Shown here piece by piece: positions 1 to 7,119 of a DNA stretch of 35,789 nt. The stretch is from contig JAEWEK010000381.1 in NCBI GenBank assembly GCA_023389425.1, positions 1 to 35,789 on the forward strand. The letters are read 5' to 3'. Position 1 is the stretch's first letter, and the number at the start of each line of letters is the position of its first letter. A model generated the notes under the pieces. It did no database searches and had not been told where the DNA came from. It saw only the letters and a list, made by a program, of their open reading frames with translations. The translations under genes and the position numbers were made by a program. This DNA comes from Pseudomonadota bacterium. Lineage in GTDB: Bacteria; Pseudomonadota; Gammaproteobacteria; Burkholderiales; Burkholderiaceae_D.

Positions 1-93
1 GTGCTGGGGGTGGTGTGCGTGGCGGCGCTGCGGCCGGCCTTGCGGGCGGCGAAGGTGGAGCTTGCTGTGGGCTTGGGTGATTGCGAGGCGTGA
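1..93 (+). CDS. C-terminus of a probable FtsX/MacB-like ABC transporter permease (partial)
   Basis: An open frame enters from the left edge and stops at TGA 91-93, leaving 30 residues. They read as a hydrophobic stretch followed by ALRPALRAAKVELA. A last membrane helix followed by an Arg/Ala-rich PALRAA segment is typical of the C-terminus of FtsX/MacB-type permeases, so this is an inferred family call from very little sequence. It converges on glmU. A perfect 12-bp hairpin lies just after its stop codon. The start and most of the protein are outside the window. Confidence 0.4.
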   Translation: MLGVVCVAALRPALRAAKVELAVGLGDCEA

Positions 94-94
94 G

Positions 95-123
95 GTGGAT
101 CAATGCCGGGAGCATTGATCCAC
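95..123. terminator. Perfect 12-bp hairpin between convergent gene ends
   Basis: GTGGATCAATGC (95-106) and GCATTGATCCAC (112-123) are perfect inverted repeats around a 5-nt loop. The hairpin starts one base after the stop codon of the left-edge gene and lies 18 bp past the glmU stop. Its place between convergent genes suggests a bidirectional terminator or mRNA 3'-end stabiliser. There is no T-run on either side, so it is not a classic intrinsic terminator. Confidence 0.5.
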
Positions 124-141
124 ACGCGCGCCGCGCTTGGC

Positions 142-1518
142 TTACTTCTTCACCTTCACCGGCCGCTGCCAGCCATCGATGGTCATTTGCTTCGGCCGCG
201 AAATCGTCAGCTTGCCGGCCGGCGCATCCTTGGTCAGCGTGGTGCCGGCGCCGAGCGTCGCCCCTTTGCCCACCGTCACCGGCGCCACCAGCTGCGTATC
301 GCTGCCGATAAATGCATCATCCTCGATCGTGGTGCGGAACTTGTTCGCACCGTCGTAATTGCAGGTGATGGTGCCGGCGCCGATGTTCACGCGCGAGCCG
401 ACGTCGGCGTCGCCCACATAGGCCAGGTGATTGGCCTTGCTGTGCGCCGCCACCTTGCTGTTCTTGATTTCGACGAAATTGCCCACGTGGACGTCTTCGG
501 CCAGTTCCGTGCCCGGACGCAGCCGCGCATACGGCCCGATGATCGACTTGCCGCCCACTACCGCATCCTCGATGTGGCAGAAGGGCTTGATCTGGGCGCC
601 GGCCGCCACCCTGGCGTTGACGAGCACCGAGTGAGCGCCCACTATCACGCCATCGCCCAGTTCGACGCGGCCTTCGAACACACAGCCGACATCGATTGAG
701 ACGTCGCGGCCGCAAATAAGTTCGCCGCGAATGTCGATCCGGGCCGGATCCATCAGCATCACGCCTTTTTCCAGCAGGCTGGTGGCGACGTTCAGCTGGT
801 GGCGGCGCTCGAGCTCGGCCAGCTGGACCTTGCTGTTGACCCCCGCCACTTCCCACTCGGCGGACGGCTGGGCCGAGACCACCTCGACGCCGTCGGCCAC
901 CGCTTGCGACACGATGTCGGTCAGGTAGTACTCGCCCTGGGCGTTATTGTTGGACAGTGCGCCCAGCCACTTTTTCAGGTGACGGGTCGGGACGACCATG
1001 ATGCCGCTGTTGATCTCGCGGATCGCACGTTCGGCTTCGGTGGCGTCCTTTTCCTCGACGATGCGCACGATCCGGCCGTTCTCGCGGACGATGCGGCCCA
1101 GGCCGAAGGGATCTGCGAACTCGACGGTGAGGATGCCCAGCTTGTCGGTGCCGGCCGCGTCAACCAGCTTGCGCAGGGAGGCGGTGGTGGTCAGCGGCAC
1201 GTCGCCGTAGAGCACCAGTGTGGGCGCTTCGTCATCCAGCTTCGGCAGGGCCTGCATCACGGCGTGGCCGGTACCCAGCTGCGGTTCCTGCAGGGCGGTA
1301 TCGATGCCGGTCTGCATCGATTCGGACCAGCGGCCAACGGCCTCGGGCACCGCTGCGCCGCCATGCCCATAAATCACGCATAATTTGCTGGGCGCAAGGC
1401 TTTGCGCCGTTTCGATCACATGCTGCAATAGCGGCTTTCCCGCCAGTGGATGCAATACTTTCGGCAGCGCGGACTGCATCCGCTTTCCCATGCCTGCAGC
1501 GAGGATGACGACGTTCAT
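142..1518 (-). CDS. glmU: Bifunctional UDP-N-acetylglucosamine pyrophosphorylase / glucosamine-1-phosphate N-acetyltransferase
   Basis: GlmU acetylates glucosamine-1-phosphate and couples it to UTP, giving UDP-GlcNAc for peptidoglycan and lipopolysaccharide in the cytoplasm. The 458-residue product fits the usual length of about 455. The N-terminal uridylyltransferase half opens with the nucleotide-binding loop LAAGMGKRM (residues 6-14) and PKVLHPLAGKP. The C-terminal half has the hexapeptide-repeat pattern of a left-handed beta helix, including GPYARLRPGTELAEDVHVG and the acetyltransferase segment NIGAGTITCNYDG. An upstream in-frame ATG would add 15 unusual residues. ATG at 1518 is preferred because MNVVILAAG is the family N-terminus. 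It is divergent from the lipoprotein gene, with 24 bp between starts. Confidence 0.97.
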   Translation of the reverse strand: MNVVILAAGMGKRMQSALPKVLHPLAGKPLLQHVIETAQSLAPSKLCVIYGHGGAAVPEAVGRWSESMQTGIDTALQEPQLGTGHAVMQALPKLDDEAPTLVLYGDVPLTTTASLRKLVDAAGTDKLGILTVEFADPFGLGRIVRENGRIVRIVEEKDATEAERAIREINSGIMVVPTRHLKKWLGALSNNNAQGEYYLTDIVSQAVADGVEVVSAQPSAEWEVAGVNSKVQLAELERRHQLNVATSLLEKGVMLMDPARIDIRGELICGRDVSIDVGCVFEGRVELGDGVIVGAHSVLVNARVAAGAQIKPFCHIEDAVVGGKSIIGPYARLRPGTELAEDVHVGNFVEIKNSKVAAHSKANHLAYVGDADVGSRVNIGAGTITCNYDGANKFRTTIEDDAFIGSDTQLVAPVTVGKGATLGAGTTLTKDAPAGKLTISRPKQMTIDGWQRPVKVKK

Positions 1519-1542
1519 AAGCCGATTCGTAAAGTTGAAGAG

Positions 1543-2433
1543 ATGAAAAAGTTTAACACGCACCCTTTTCTAGCTCGTGTACGAATGCTTTTCCTTGTCG
1601 CGCTGGTGGCGCTCGCGGCCGGGTGCAGCACGGTCCGCTTCACCTACAACCACGGCGACACCTTGCTGTACTGGTGGCTGAACACGTATATCGACCTGGA
1701 CAGCGACCAGTCGGGCTGGGTCAAGCAGGACATCGACCGCCTGTTCCAATGGCACCGCCAGACCCAGCTGCGCGACTACGCGGGTGTGCTGACCACCATG
1801 CAGCGCCAGCTGGCCGGCAACCCCACGCAGGCGGACTTGCTCAGCGATTACCGCGACATCAAGGCGCGCACCGAGCTGCTCGCCTTCAAGGCCCTGCCGG
1901 ACCTGGCCGACCTGGCGCGCTCGATCAAGCCGGACCAGATCGCCCAGATGGAGAAAAAGTTCAACCGCAACAATGACGATTTCCGCAAGAAGTTCATGAG
2001 CGGCGACCTGGACCACCAGCGCAAGGTGCGCTTCGAGAAAGCGATGGAGCAGTTCGACCTGTGGTTCGGCTCGTTCTCGTCGGAGCAAAAAGCCGCCCTG
2101 CGCAAGGCCTCGGACGAGCGGCCTTTGGACAACGATGTTTGGCTGCAGGAACGCAAGATGCGGCAGCAAAAGATTCTCGCGCTGCTGAAGCGCGTGCAGC
2201 AGGAAAAGCTGAACAAGGAGCAGACCATGGCCGCGATCCATGACCTGCTGCGCGAATTCTTCGACCGCTTCGACGCGCCGGACCGCAAGCAGTTTTTCGA
2301 TTTCTATATCGACAGTACCTCCAAATTCATCCTCACCGCGATCCGCATCGCGACGCCGGAACAGAAGGCGCATGCGCAGAAACGGATGCAGGGATGGATC
2401 GACGATTTCACTACGCTGGCGAACAAGCGCTAA
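1543..2433 (+). CDS. DUF6279-type lipoprotein of unknown function
   Basis: The 296-residue product begins with a short charged segment, a hydrophobic helix and the lipobox LAAGC at about residues 21-25, so it should be lipidated and anchored in the envelope. The mature part starts VRFTYNHGDTLLYWWLNTY and then becomes highly charged and helical, with many Lys, Arg, Glu and Gln. I recognise it as the betaproteobacterial lipoprotein group annotated DUF6279, for which I know no biochemical function. ATG at 1543 is chosen because it gives a proper signal peptide; the longer frame would start inside glmU. ATG at 1585 would also keep the lipobox. It is divergent from glmU and followed by rsmD. Confidence 0.8.
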   Translation: MKKFNTHPFLARVRMLFLVALVALAAGCSTVRFTYNHGDTLLYWWLNTYIDLDSDQSGWVKQDIDRLFQWHRQTQLRDYAGVLTTMQRQLAGNPTQADLLSDYRDIKARTELLAFKALPDLADLARSIKPDQIAQMEKKFNRNNDDFRKKFMSGDLDHQRKVRFEKAMEQFDLWFGSFSSEQKAALRKASDERPLDNDVWLQERKMRQQKILALLKRVQQEKLNKEQTMAAIHDLLREFFDRFDAPDRKQFFDFYIDSTSKFILTAIRIATPEQKAHAQKRMQGWIDDFTTLANKR

Positions 2434-2480
2434 GGCAGGCAGGCCAAGAAGCGCCAGCAAGGCATGGAGGGCCGGCATGG

Positions 2481-2486
2481 TATAGT
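2481..2486 (+). promoter_or_regulatory. Possible -10 element of rsmD
   Basis: TATAGT lies only 7 bp before the rsmD ATG at 2494. A transcript started from it would begin at or next to the start codon. No convincing -35 hexamer is seen 16-18 bp upstream, so the site is tentative. Confidence 0.3.
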
Positions 2487-2493
2487 CCGCGCC

Positions 2494-3129
2494 ATGCAAA
2501 AGAAGCCCGCCAAACGCCCGCAACACTACCCGGCCCCGCCGCAACAAGTCCGCATCATCGGCGGCATGTGGAAACGCACGCCGCTGCCGGTGCTGGACGC
2601 CCTCGGCCTGCGGCCGACGCCGGACCGCGTGCGCGAGACCGTGTTCAACTGGATCAACCACCTGGTCGACGCCGACTGGGACCAGCTGGACTGCCTCGAC
2701 CTGTTCGCCGGCAGCGGCGCGCTCGGTTTCGAAGCGGCCAGCCGTGGCGCCGCGACGGTGACGATGGTCGACACCCATCCTGCGGTGATCCGCCAGCTCG
2801 AACAAAACAAGGCAAAACTTAAGGCCGACAACATCCGCCTGCTGCGCGCCGACGCCGTCAGCAGCGCACGCGATTTGGCCCAGCGCGGCCAGCGCTATGA
2901 CCTCATCTTCTTGGACCCGCCCTACCAGCAGGAGTTCCTCAGCCAGACGCTGCCGCTGTGCAAATCCCTGCTGAAAGAGGGCGGCATCGTCTATGCCGAG
3001 TCGGGTTTGCCGCTGCCGATGGGCGACCTGCAAAGGCCGCAATGGCTGGACGGCTGGGACTGCACGCGCAGCGATAAAGCCGGTATGGTTCACTACCAGT
3101 TGTTGCAGTTGCACAAAAACAGCGCGTAA
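2494..3129 (+). CDS. rsmD: 16S rRNA (guanine(966)-N(2))-methyltransferase
   Basis: RsmD methylates N2 of G966 in 16S rRNA during 30S assembly, using S-adenosylmethionine. The 211-residue product has the conserved start RIIGGMWKRTPLPV, then RPTPDRVRETVFNWI, the SAM-binding loop DLFAGSGALGFEAASRGA, and the catalytic DPPY motif at residues 141-144. The start at 2494 is preferred over the in-frame ATG at 2464 because the family begins close to the basic PAKRPQ segment. No clear Shine-Dalgarno precedes 2494. The gene follows the lipoprotein by 60 bp and precedes coaD, a common rsmD-coaD pairing. Confidence 0.95.
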   Translation: MQKKPAKRPQHYPAPPQQVRIIGGMWKRTPLPVLDALGLRPTPDRVRETVFNWINHLVDADWDQLDCLDLFAGSGALGFEAASRGAATVTMVDTHPAVIRQLEQNKAKLKADNIRLLRADAVSSARDLAQRGQRYDLIFLDPPYQQEFLSQTLPLCKSLLKEGGIVYAESGLPLPMGDLQRPQWLDGWDCTRSDKAGMVHYQLLQLHKNSA

Positions 3130-3237
3130 GGACGGAAAGCCGCCCTTTTCCCGTGCGGGGATGCCCCCGCATAGGGCGACTGCCGTGTTTTCAGGCATAA
3201 TGCGCGCTATGAAAGCAGTCATCTCGCAGGAGCCGCA

Positions 3238-3741
3238 ATGGTTGTAGCCGTCTATCCCGGAACCTTCGATCCGCTCACCCGCGGTCACGAAGATTTGGTG
3301 CGCCGCGCATCGGGTCTGTTCGACACGCTGGTGGTCGGCGTCGCGGACAGCAAGAACAAGCGGCCCTTCTTCTCGCTGGAAGAGCGCCTGGAGATCGCCA
3401 ACGAAGTGCTCGGCCATTATCCGAACGTGAAGGTCCAGAGCTTTTCCGGCCTGCTCAAGGATTTCGTGCGCCAGCACGATGCGCGCGTGATCGTGCGCGG
3501 CCTGCGCGCGGTATCCGATTTCGAATACGAGTTCCAGATGGCGGGCATGAACCGCTATTTGCTGCCGGATGTCGAAACCATGTTCCTGACCCCGTCCGAC
3601 CAGTACCAGTTCATTTCGGGCACCATCGTGCGCGAAATCGCCCAGCTGGGCGGCGACGTGTCCAAATTCGTTTTCCCGTCGGTGGAGCGCTGGCTGAACA
3701 AGAAACTGGCGGCCAACCAGGCCGCGGCGCCCACATCCTGA
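3238..3741 (+). CDS. coaD: Pantetheine-phosphate adenylyltransferase
   Basis: CoaD transfers AMP from ATP to 4'-phosphopantetheine, the penultimate step of coenzyme A synthesis. The 167-residue protein has the nucleotidyltransferase signature YPGTFDPLTRGHEDLV near the N-terminus (the T/HxGH motif, here RGH) and the ATP-binding ISGTIVREIA near residues 122-131. VRGLRAVSDFEYE is the conserved substrate-binding region. An AGGAG Shine-Dalgarno sits 7 bp before the ATG. A -10-like CATAAT occurs at 3196-3201. The ferredoxin gene follows after 15 bp, so the two are probably cotranscribed, as in many betaproteobacteria. Confidence 0.97.
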   Translation: MVVAVYPGTFDPLTRGHEDLVRRASGLFDTLVVGVADSKNKRPFFSLEERLEIANEVLGHYPNVKVQSFSGLLKDFVRQHDARVIVRGLRAVSDFEYEFQMAGMNRYLLPDVETMFLTPSDQYQFISGTIVREIAQLGGDVSKFVFPSVERWLNKKLAANQAAAPTS

Positions 3742-3756
3742 GTTTTCGGCAGTGCC

Positions 3757-4017
3757 ATGGCTTTATTGATTACCGACGAGTGCATCAACTGCGACGTCTG
3801 CGAACCGGAGTGCCCCAACGACGCCATTTCGATGGGCGACGAGCACTACATCATCGATCCCAACAAGTGCACCGAATGCGTCGGCCACCACGAGGAGCCG
3901 CAATGCGTGGCGCTGTGCCCGGTCGCCTGCATCCCCTTCAATCCGGACTGGCGCGAGACGCCCGAGCAGCTGCAGGCCAAATACGAGCGCCTGATGCAGG
4001 AAAAAGCCAAGGCCTGA
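3757..4017 (+). CDS. YfhL-family 4Fe-4S dicluster ferredoxin
   Basis: The 86-residue cytoplasmic ferredoxin has two cysteine clusters. C9-x2-C12-x2-C15-x3-C19-P is the first, and C38-x2-C41-x8-C50-x3-C54-P the second, with a further C58. The longer eight-residue gap in the second motif is typical of the YfhL/Fdx subgroup close to coaD. It should carry two [4Fe-4S] clusters and act as a low-potential electron carrier; the partner enzyme is not visible here. The C-terminal 25 residues are charged and helical. It ends 4 bp before the stop of the converging ArsR gene. Confidence 0.93.
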   Translation: MALLITDECINCDVCEPECPNDAISMGDEHYIIDPNKCTECVGHHEEPQCVALCPVACIPFNPDWRETPEQLQAKYERLMQEKAKA

Positions 4018-4021
4018 CGGT

Positions 4022-4357
4022 TTAGTCCGGCAATTCCGCGAATGCCTTCAGGCGGCCCAGCGCGCGTTCCCACGCCTGGCCGATGGCTTCGAGCGAACGG
4101 CGCGCCTCGTCGATCCGCTCCGGCTCGATCTGCCACAGGCGCTCGCGTCCCACCTTGATGTCGCGCACCACGCCGGCCTCGGCCAGCGTGTGCAAATGCT
4201 TGGTCACGGCCTGGCGGCTGAGCTCGGTGTTGGCGGTCAGGTGCGTGATGGAAAATGCGCCGCCCGCCGCCAGCACGGCGATCAGCTTGAGCCGGGTGAC
4301 GTCGCCCAGCGCCGCGAACACGCCGGCCAGCGCTGCGCTGGGATGCAGCTCAGCCAT
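4022..4357 (-). CDS. ArsR-family winged-helix repressor
   Basis: The 111-residue protein is a compact ArsR-type winged helix. FAALGDVTRLKLIAVLAAGG is the usual ArsR opening, ITHLTANTELSRQAVTKHLHTLAEAGVV is the helix-turn-helix, and KVGRERLWQIEPERIDEA covers the wing and last helix. No metal-binding CxC motif is present, so it belongs to the non-metal branch often paired with SRPBCC proteins. The start at 4357 overlaps the end of the upstream SRPBCC gene by 8 bp, implying translational coupling. Inferred role: autorepressor of this two-gene operon through the palindromes at 4835-4850 and 4884-4903. Confidence 0.9.
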   Translation of the reverse strand: MAELHPSAALAGVFAALGDVTRLKLIAVLAAGGAFSITHLTANTELSRQAVTKHLHTLAEAGVVRDIKVGRERLWQIEPERIDEARRSLEAIGQAWERALGRLKAFAELPD

Positions 4358-4817
4358 GGAGATGGCGCACGACGTTCTGCAACTGCGCATCCCATCCGCG
4401 GTCGTTCATGCGGAAGGCTTCCTCGCGGCGATGGGCCGGCACCTTGTCGAAGCCGGACTCGACCACGGTGAGCAGCGTGCCATTGCCCGGCGCGTCAGCC
4501 AGGGTGAACGTGACCAGAGTCGGCTCCTCCGACGCGTAATCGACGCTCTGGTCGACCGCGTAGGGGTGCCAGCGCCAGGACAGCAGCGAGGCCGGTTCGA
4601 CGCGGTCGATGACGGCCTCGAACACGATGTGCTCGTAGCCGGGGTGGGTGATATTGCCGCGCGCCTTCTGGCCCGGCTCGAAGCGGGCGCCCTTCAGGTT
4701 CACGCCGAACCACGTGCCGAACTCTTCCGCATTCGAGATCGCGCGCCAGACGCGCTCGCGCGGGGCATTGATGACGATGCTGCGCTCGATGCGATCCGTT
4801 TGTTCCTGCTGACTCAT
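4350..4817 (-). CDS. SRPBCC (AHA1/START-like) domain protein
   Basis: This 155-residue protein has the layout of the SRPBCC/AHSA1 ligand-binding fold. IERSIVINAPRERVWRAISNAEEFGTWFG is the first strand and helices, EAVIDRVEPASLLSWRWHPY the central sheet, and TLLTVVESGFDKVP plus the C-terminal helix close the cavity. Such proteins bind hydrophobic ligands or act as stress-related cofactors; the substrate here is unknown. The start at 4817 is set by a strong AAGGAG ribosome binding site (minus strand, about 4825-4831). It is the first gene of an operon with the overlapping ArsR repressor. Confidence 0.9.
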   Translation of the reverse strand: MSQQEQTDRIERSIVINAPRERVWRAISNAEEFGTWFGVNLKGARFEPGQKARGNITHPGYEHIVFEAVIDRVEPASLLSWRWHPYAVDQSVDYASEEPTLVTFTLADAPGNGTLLTVVESGFDKVPAHRREEAFRMNDRGWDAQLQNVVRHLHG

Positions 4818-4834
4818 GAAAGGTCTCCTTTTAT

Positions 4835-4850
4835 GCAACCAAATGGTTGC
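4835..4850. promoter_or_regulatory. ArsR operator candidate 1 (palindrome)
   Basis: GCAACCAAATGGTTGC has 7-bp arms (GCAACCA/TGGTTGC). It lies between the -10 box and the ribosome binding site of the SRPBCC-ArsR operon. It shares the pattern GCAACCnAATnGTTGC with the site at 4886-4901. Binding by the adjacent ArsR protein is inferred. Confidence 0.7.
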
Positions 4851-4860
4851 GCGAGACCTC

Positions 4861-4889
4861 ACTATGCGCCGCTTTTCGGGAAAATGCAA
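4861..4889 (-). promoter_or_regulatory. Sigma70-type promoter of the SRPBCC-ArsR operon
   Basis: On the minus strand, -35 TTGCAT (4884-4889) and -10 CATAGT (4861-4866) are separated by exactly 17 bp. The -35 lies inside the second operator palindrome, so a bound repressor would block RNA polymerase. Confidence 0.65.
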
Positions 4890-4903
4890 CCGAATAGTTG
4901 CAT
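4884..4903. promoter_or_regulatory. ArsR operator candidate 2 (palindrome over -35)
   Basis: ATGCAAC (4884-4890) and GTTGCAT (4897-4903) are perfect 7-bp arms around 6 bp. The core GCAACCGAATAGTTGC matches the other operator at GCAACCnAATnGTTGC. The two centres are 51 bp apart, close to five helical turns. Confidence 0.7.
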
Positions 4904-4910
4904 GAATCGG

Positions 4911-4948
4911 CAAACAAAAACGCGGCGCCGGAAACCGGTGGCCGCGTT
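4911..4948 (-). terminator. Intrinsic terminator of the small membrane-protein gene
   Basis: On the minus strand a GC-rich stem (AACGCGGC 4919-4926 with GCCGCGTT 4941-4948, plus an inner CCGG/CCGG pair and an AAA/TTT loop) is followed by TTTTTGTTTG. It lies 22 bp after the stop codon at 4970 and separates that gene from the SRPBCC promoter. Confidence 0.75.
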
Positions 4949-4969
4949 GTCGGCTTGCTGAAGCGGGAC

Positions 4970-5194
4970 TCAGCCGCGGGCGGCCACCACGCGCCGGGCG
5001 TGCAGGGCGCGGCGCTGGGCCAGCTCGCCGCGGGCGGTGATGCGCTGGCGAATCACCAGCATGAAGGCGCGGACGATGCCCTTGAGCAGCGGGCGGAAGA
5101 TCATCGCGACCGAAGCCAGCGCGCTCATCAGCAGCATGCCATGCATCGCCTCTGCGAAGGACATGCCCTGGATCATGGTTTCACTGAAAGACAT
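4970..5194 (-). CDS. Small one-helix membrane protein, function unknown
   Basis: The 74-residue product starts MSFSETMIQGMSFAEAMHG. A hydrophobic segment follows at about residues 20-36, from MLLMSALASVAMIF into a second greasy stretch GIVRAFMLVI. The tail is strongly basic, with several Arg. This fits a small inner-membrane protein with a cytoplasmic C-terminus. A real gene is supported by the intrinsic terminator right after the stop and by the divergent position to a LysR gene. The Shine-Dalgarno is weak. I know no family for it. It may be the LysR target, which is inference from layout only. Confidence 0.6.
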   Translation of the reverse strand: MSFSETMIQGMSFAEAMHGMLLMSALASVAMIFRPLLKGIVRAFMLVIRQRITARGELAQRRALHARRVVAARG

Positions 5195-5344
5195 TGCTTT
5201 GCTCGTATTGGTTCGTTGACTTATGGAATTATCGTGCGTTGCAACATATAAATCTAATTCTGTTTCCAAATGAGGCTTATATCGATTGTGAATGGAAAAC
5301 GGGGTACACTTGCGGTCTCTCCCAACCGCCCCGTGGCTGATCCA

Positions 5345-6298
5345 ATGAGCTTCCTGACGCTTGACCTGAACCTCCTGCGCGTGTTCGACGCCGTGATGAC
5401 GGAACAGAACCTGACGCGCGCGGCCGGCCACCTGGCGATGACCCAGCCCGCCGTCTCGAACGCGATCAAGCGCCTGCGCGAAAGCCTCGGCGACGAATTG
5501 CTGATCCGCACCGCGTATGGCGTCAAGCCGACGCCGCGCGCGGAAGCGATGTGGCCGCAGGTGCGCGCCGCGCTGGCCTCGATGGAGGCGGCGGTGATGC
5601 CGGAAACCTTCGACGTGTCCAAGGCCCAAGCCACCTTCAGGCTGGCGATGGCCGACGCGACCGCGGCTTACTGGCTGCCCTCGCTGATGCGTTCGATCGA
5701 GCGCGAGGCGCCCGGCGTCAACATCCGCATGATGCCGCTGACCACGCGCGAACCGCGGCCGATGTTGCTGCGCGGCGACATCGACCTGGCGGTGGGCTTT
5801 TTTCCGGGCGTCGCGGCCCAGCTCTCGTATGAAATCGGCTCGCCGATCCGGCACGAGCGGCTGTATTCGGGCGAATACGTCTGCGTGATGCGCAAGCAGC
5901 ATCCGCTGGCGCGGGGGAAGCTGGATCTGGATGGATATTGCAAGGCGAACCATTTGCTGGTGAGCTTTTCCGGCCGCGCCCACGGGCTGGTCGACGAAGC
6001 GCTGCAGCAGCTGGGGCGCGAGCGGCGCATCCTGCTGACCGTGAACCAGTTCTTCACGGCAGGGCGCGTGGTGGCGAATTCGGACCTGGTGACGGTGCTG
6101 CCGAAGCACCTGATGGTGGCGACCGGGATGGCCGACTCGCTGGTGTGGCGCGAACTGCCGTTCGCGATGCCGGCCGTGCACCTGGACATGCTGTGGCACG
6201 AACGCGACGGTCGCAGCCCGGCGCACCGCTGGCTGCGCAACAATCTGGAAAGCATGGCGACCAATGCGCAGCCGAAGCCGGAGAAGAGGGCGGCTTAA
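5345..6298 (+). CDS. LysR-family transcriptional regulator (NodD/PnbR-like branch)
   Basis: The 317-residue protein has the LysR layout. The N-terminal winged helix (LDLNLLRVFDAVMTEQNLTRAAGHLAMTQPAVSNAIKRLR, about residues 5-45) is followed by the linker helix and a two-lobed effector domain. The opening DLNLLRVFDAV and the domain style resemble the NodD/LinR/PnbR subgroup, whose effectors are often aromatic; the ligand here is unknown. The start at 5345 puts the helix-turn-helix at the usual distance from the N-terminus. The 150-bp gap to the divergent small gene is AT-rich and should hold the LysR site. Extragenic palindromes follow its stop codon. Confidence 0.9.
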   Translation: MSFLTLDLNLLRVFDAVMTEQNLTRAAGHLAMTQPAVSNAIKRLRESLGDELLIRTAYGVKPTPRAEAMWPQVRAALASMEAAVMPETFDVSKAQATFRLAMADATAAYWLPSLMRSIEREAPGVNIRMMPLTTREPRPMLLRGDIDLAVGFFPGVAAQLSYEIGSPIRHERLYSGEYVCVMRKQHPLARGKLDLDGYCKANHLLVSFSGRAHGLVDEALQQLGRERRILLTVNQFFTAGRVVANSDLVTVLPKHLMVATGMADSLVWRELPFAMPAVHLDMLWHERDGRSPAHRWLRNNLESMATNAQPKPEKRAA

Positions 6299-6342
6299 AG
6301 AGCGCCTGTTGGCGAAAGCGAGTGCTAACTAACAGTGTGCAG

Positions 6343-6422
6343 ATGGGATTCCCGCTTGCGCGGGAATGACGTGCGTTTATTGTTGACCCATCGTCGACCC
6401 CGCGCAGGCGGGGATCCCATTT
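6343..6422. repeat. Pair of extragenic palindromes (REP-like, opposed)
   Basis: Two hairpins lie in opposite orientation between the convergent LysR and Lrp genes. TTCCCGC-TTGC-GCGGGAA is at 6349-6366 and CCCCGC-GCAG-GCGGGG at 6398-6413, each flanked by GGGAT or ATCCC. The same repeat type occurs at 33.1-33.4 kb. Related palindromes are common in Oxalobacteraceae intergenic regions (established for the family in general terms). Confidence 0.75.
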
Positions 6423-6456
6423 CGCTGGCGCAGTGTCAGCCCACGCGATCAAGCAA

Positions 6457-6912
6457 TCACTTGATCGGCAACTTGGTGGTGTTCTTCACCTCTTCCATCA
6501 CCGCATACGTGTGCGTCTCCCGCACGCCCTTCTGCAGCAAGGTCTTGCCCAGGAACTCCCGGTACGCCGCCATATCCTTCACTCGCGCCTTGACGAGATA
6601 GTCAAAGCCGCCCGCGACCATATGGCACTCCAGCACCTCGGGAATAAGCTGTACACTCTGTTTGAATGCATCGAACACCTCGGGCGTGGTGCGGTCCAGC
6701 ACCACTTCGATGAACACCAGCAGCGACACGTCCAGCAACTGCGGATTGAGCTGCGCCGTGTAGCCCATGATGTAGCCGGCCTCGTGCAGCTTGCGCACCC
6801 GCTCCAGGCAAGCCGCCGGCGACAGGTTCACCCGCGCGGCCAGTTCGACGTTGCTGATCCGTCCATCGCTCTGCAGCTCGGCCAGGATTTTCTTACTGAT
6901 CTTGTCCAGCAT
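6457..6912 (-). CDS. Lrp/AsnC-family regulator, probable putA activator
   Basis: The 151-residue protein has an N-terminal helix-turn-helix (LDKISKKILAELQSDGRISNVELAARVNLSPAACLERVRKL, about residues 2-43) and a C-terminal RAM ligand-binding domain. The latter includes EVLECHMVAGGFDYLVKARVKDMAAYREFL. This is full length for Lrp/AsnC. It is divergent from putA with a 207-bp AT-rich gap. That layout matches the PutR/BkdR-like regulators of proline use in bacteria whose PutA has no DNA-binding domain. The inferred effector is proline. TAAATATTATTTGG-like DNA next to its own start suggests autoregulation. Confidence 0.9.
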   Translation of the reverse strand: MLDKISKKILAELQSDGRISNVELAARVNLSPAACLERVRKLHEAGYIMGYTAQLNPQLLDVSLLVFIEVVLDRTTPEVFDAFKQSVQLIPEVLECHMVAGGFDYLVKARVKDMAAYREFLGKTLLQKGVRETHTYAVMEEVKNTTKLPIK

Positions 6913-6931
6913 CTCGTTCTCTCTCAGGCTT

Positions 6932-7023
6932 AAATATTATTTGGTCAAATTCTCGCACCAAAAACTATCTTTTGCCAGTCTTCTGTAAATCCAGAATAAA
7001 TCCAGAAGATTGTCCACTACAAT
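6932..7023. promoter_or_regulatory. Divergent lrp/putA control region
   Basis: The gap contains an AT-rich palindrome ATTTGGTCAAAT (6939-6950) near the lrp start and a direct repeat AAATCCAGAA at 6987-6996 and 6998-7007. The 11-bp period puts both copies on one face of the helix. A -10-like TACAAT is at 7018-7023, without a good -35, as expected for an activated promoter. Binding of the Lrp-type protein is inferred. Confidence 0.45.
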
Positions 7024-7119
7024 CGAATCATCCATCCGCAATGAATAGCGCGTCCGGCAGCCACGAGCAACCGGGCGCGTCTTGCTGCACCTTCCACGCG
7101 ATTTTTTTGAAGAGAACAC

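Noticed and set aside
6457..7119. Proline riboswitch or attenuator before putA
   Set aside because: No leader peptide rich in Pro codons or terminator/antiterminator stem pair is visible; the divergent regulator explains control more simply.
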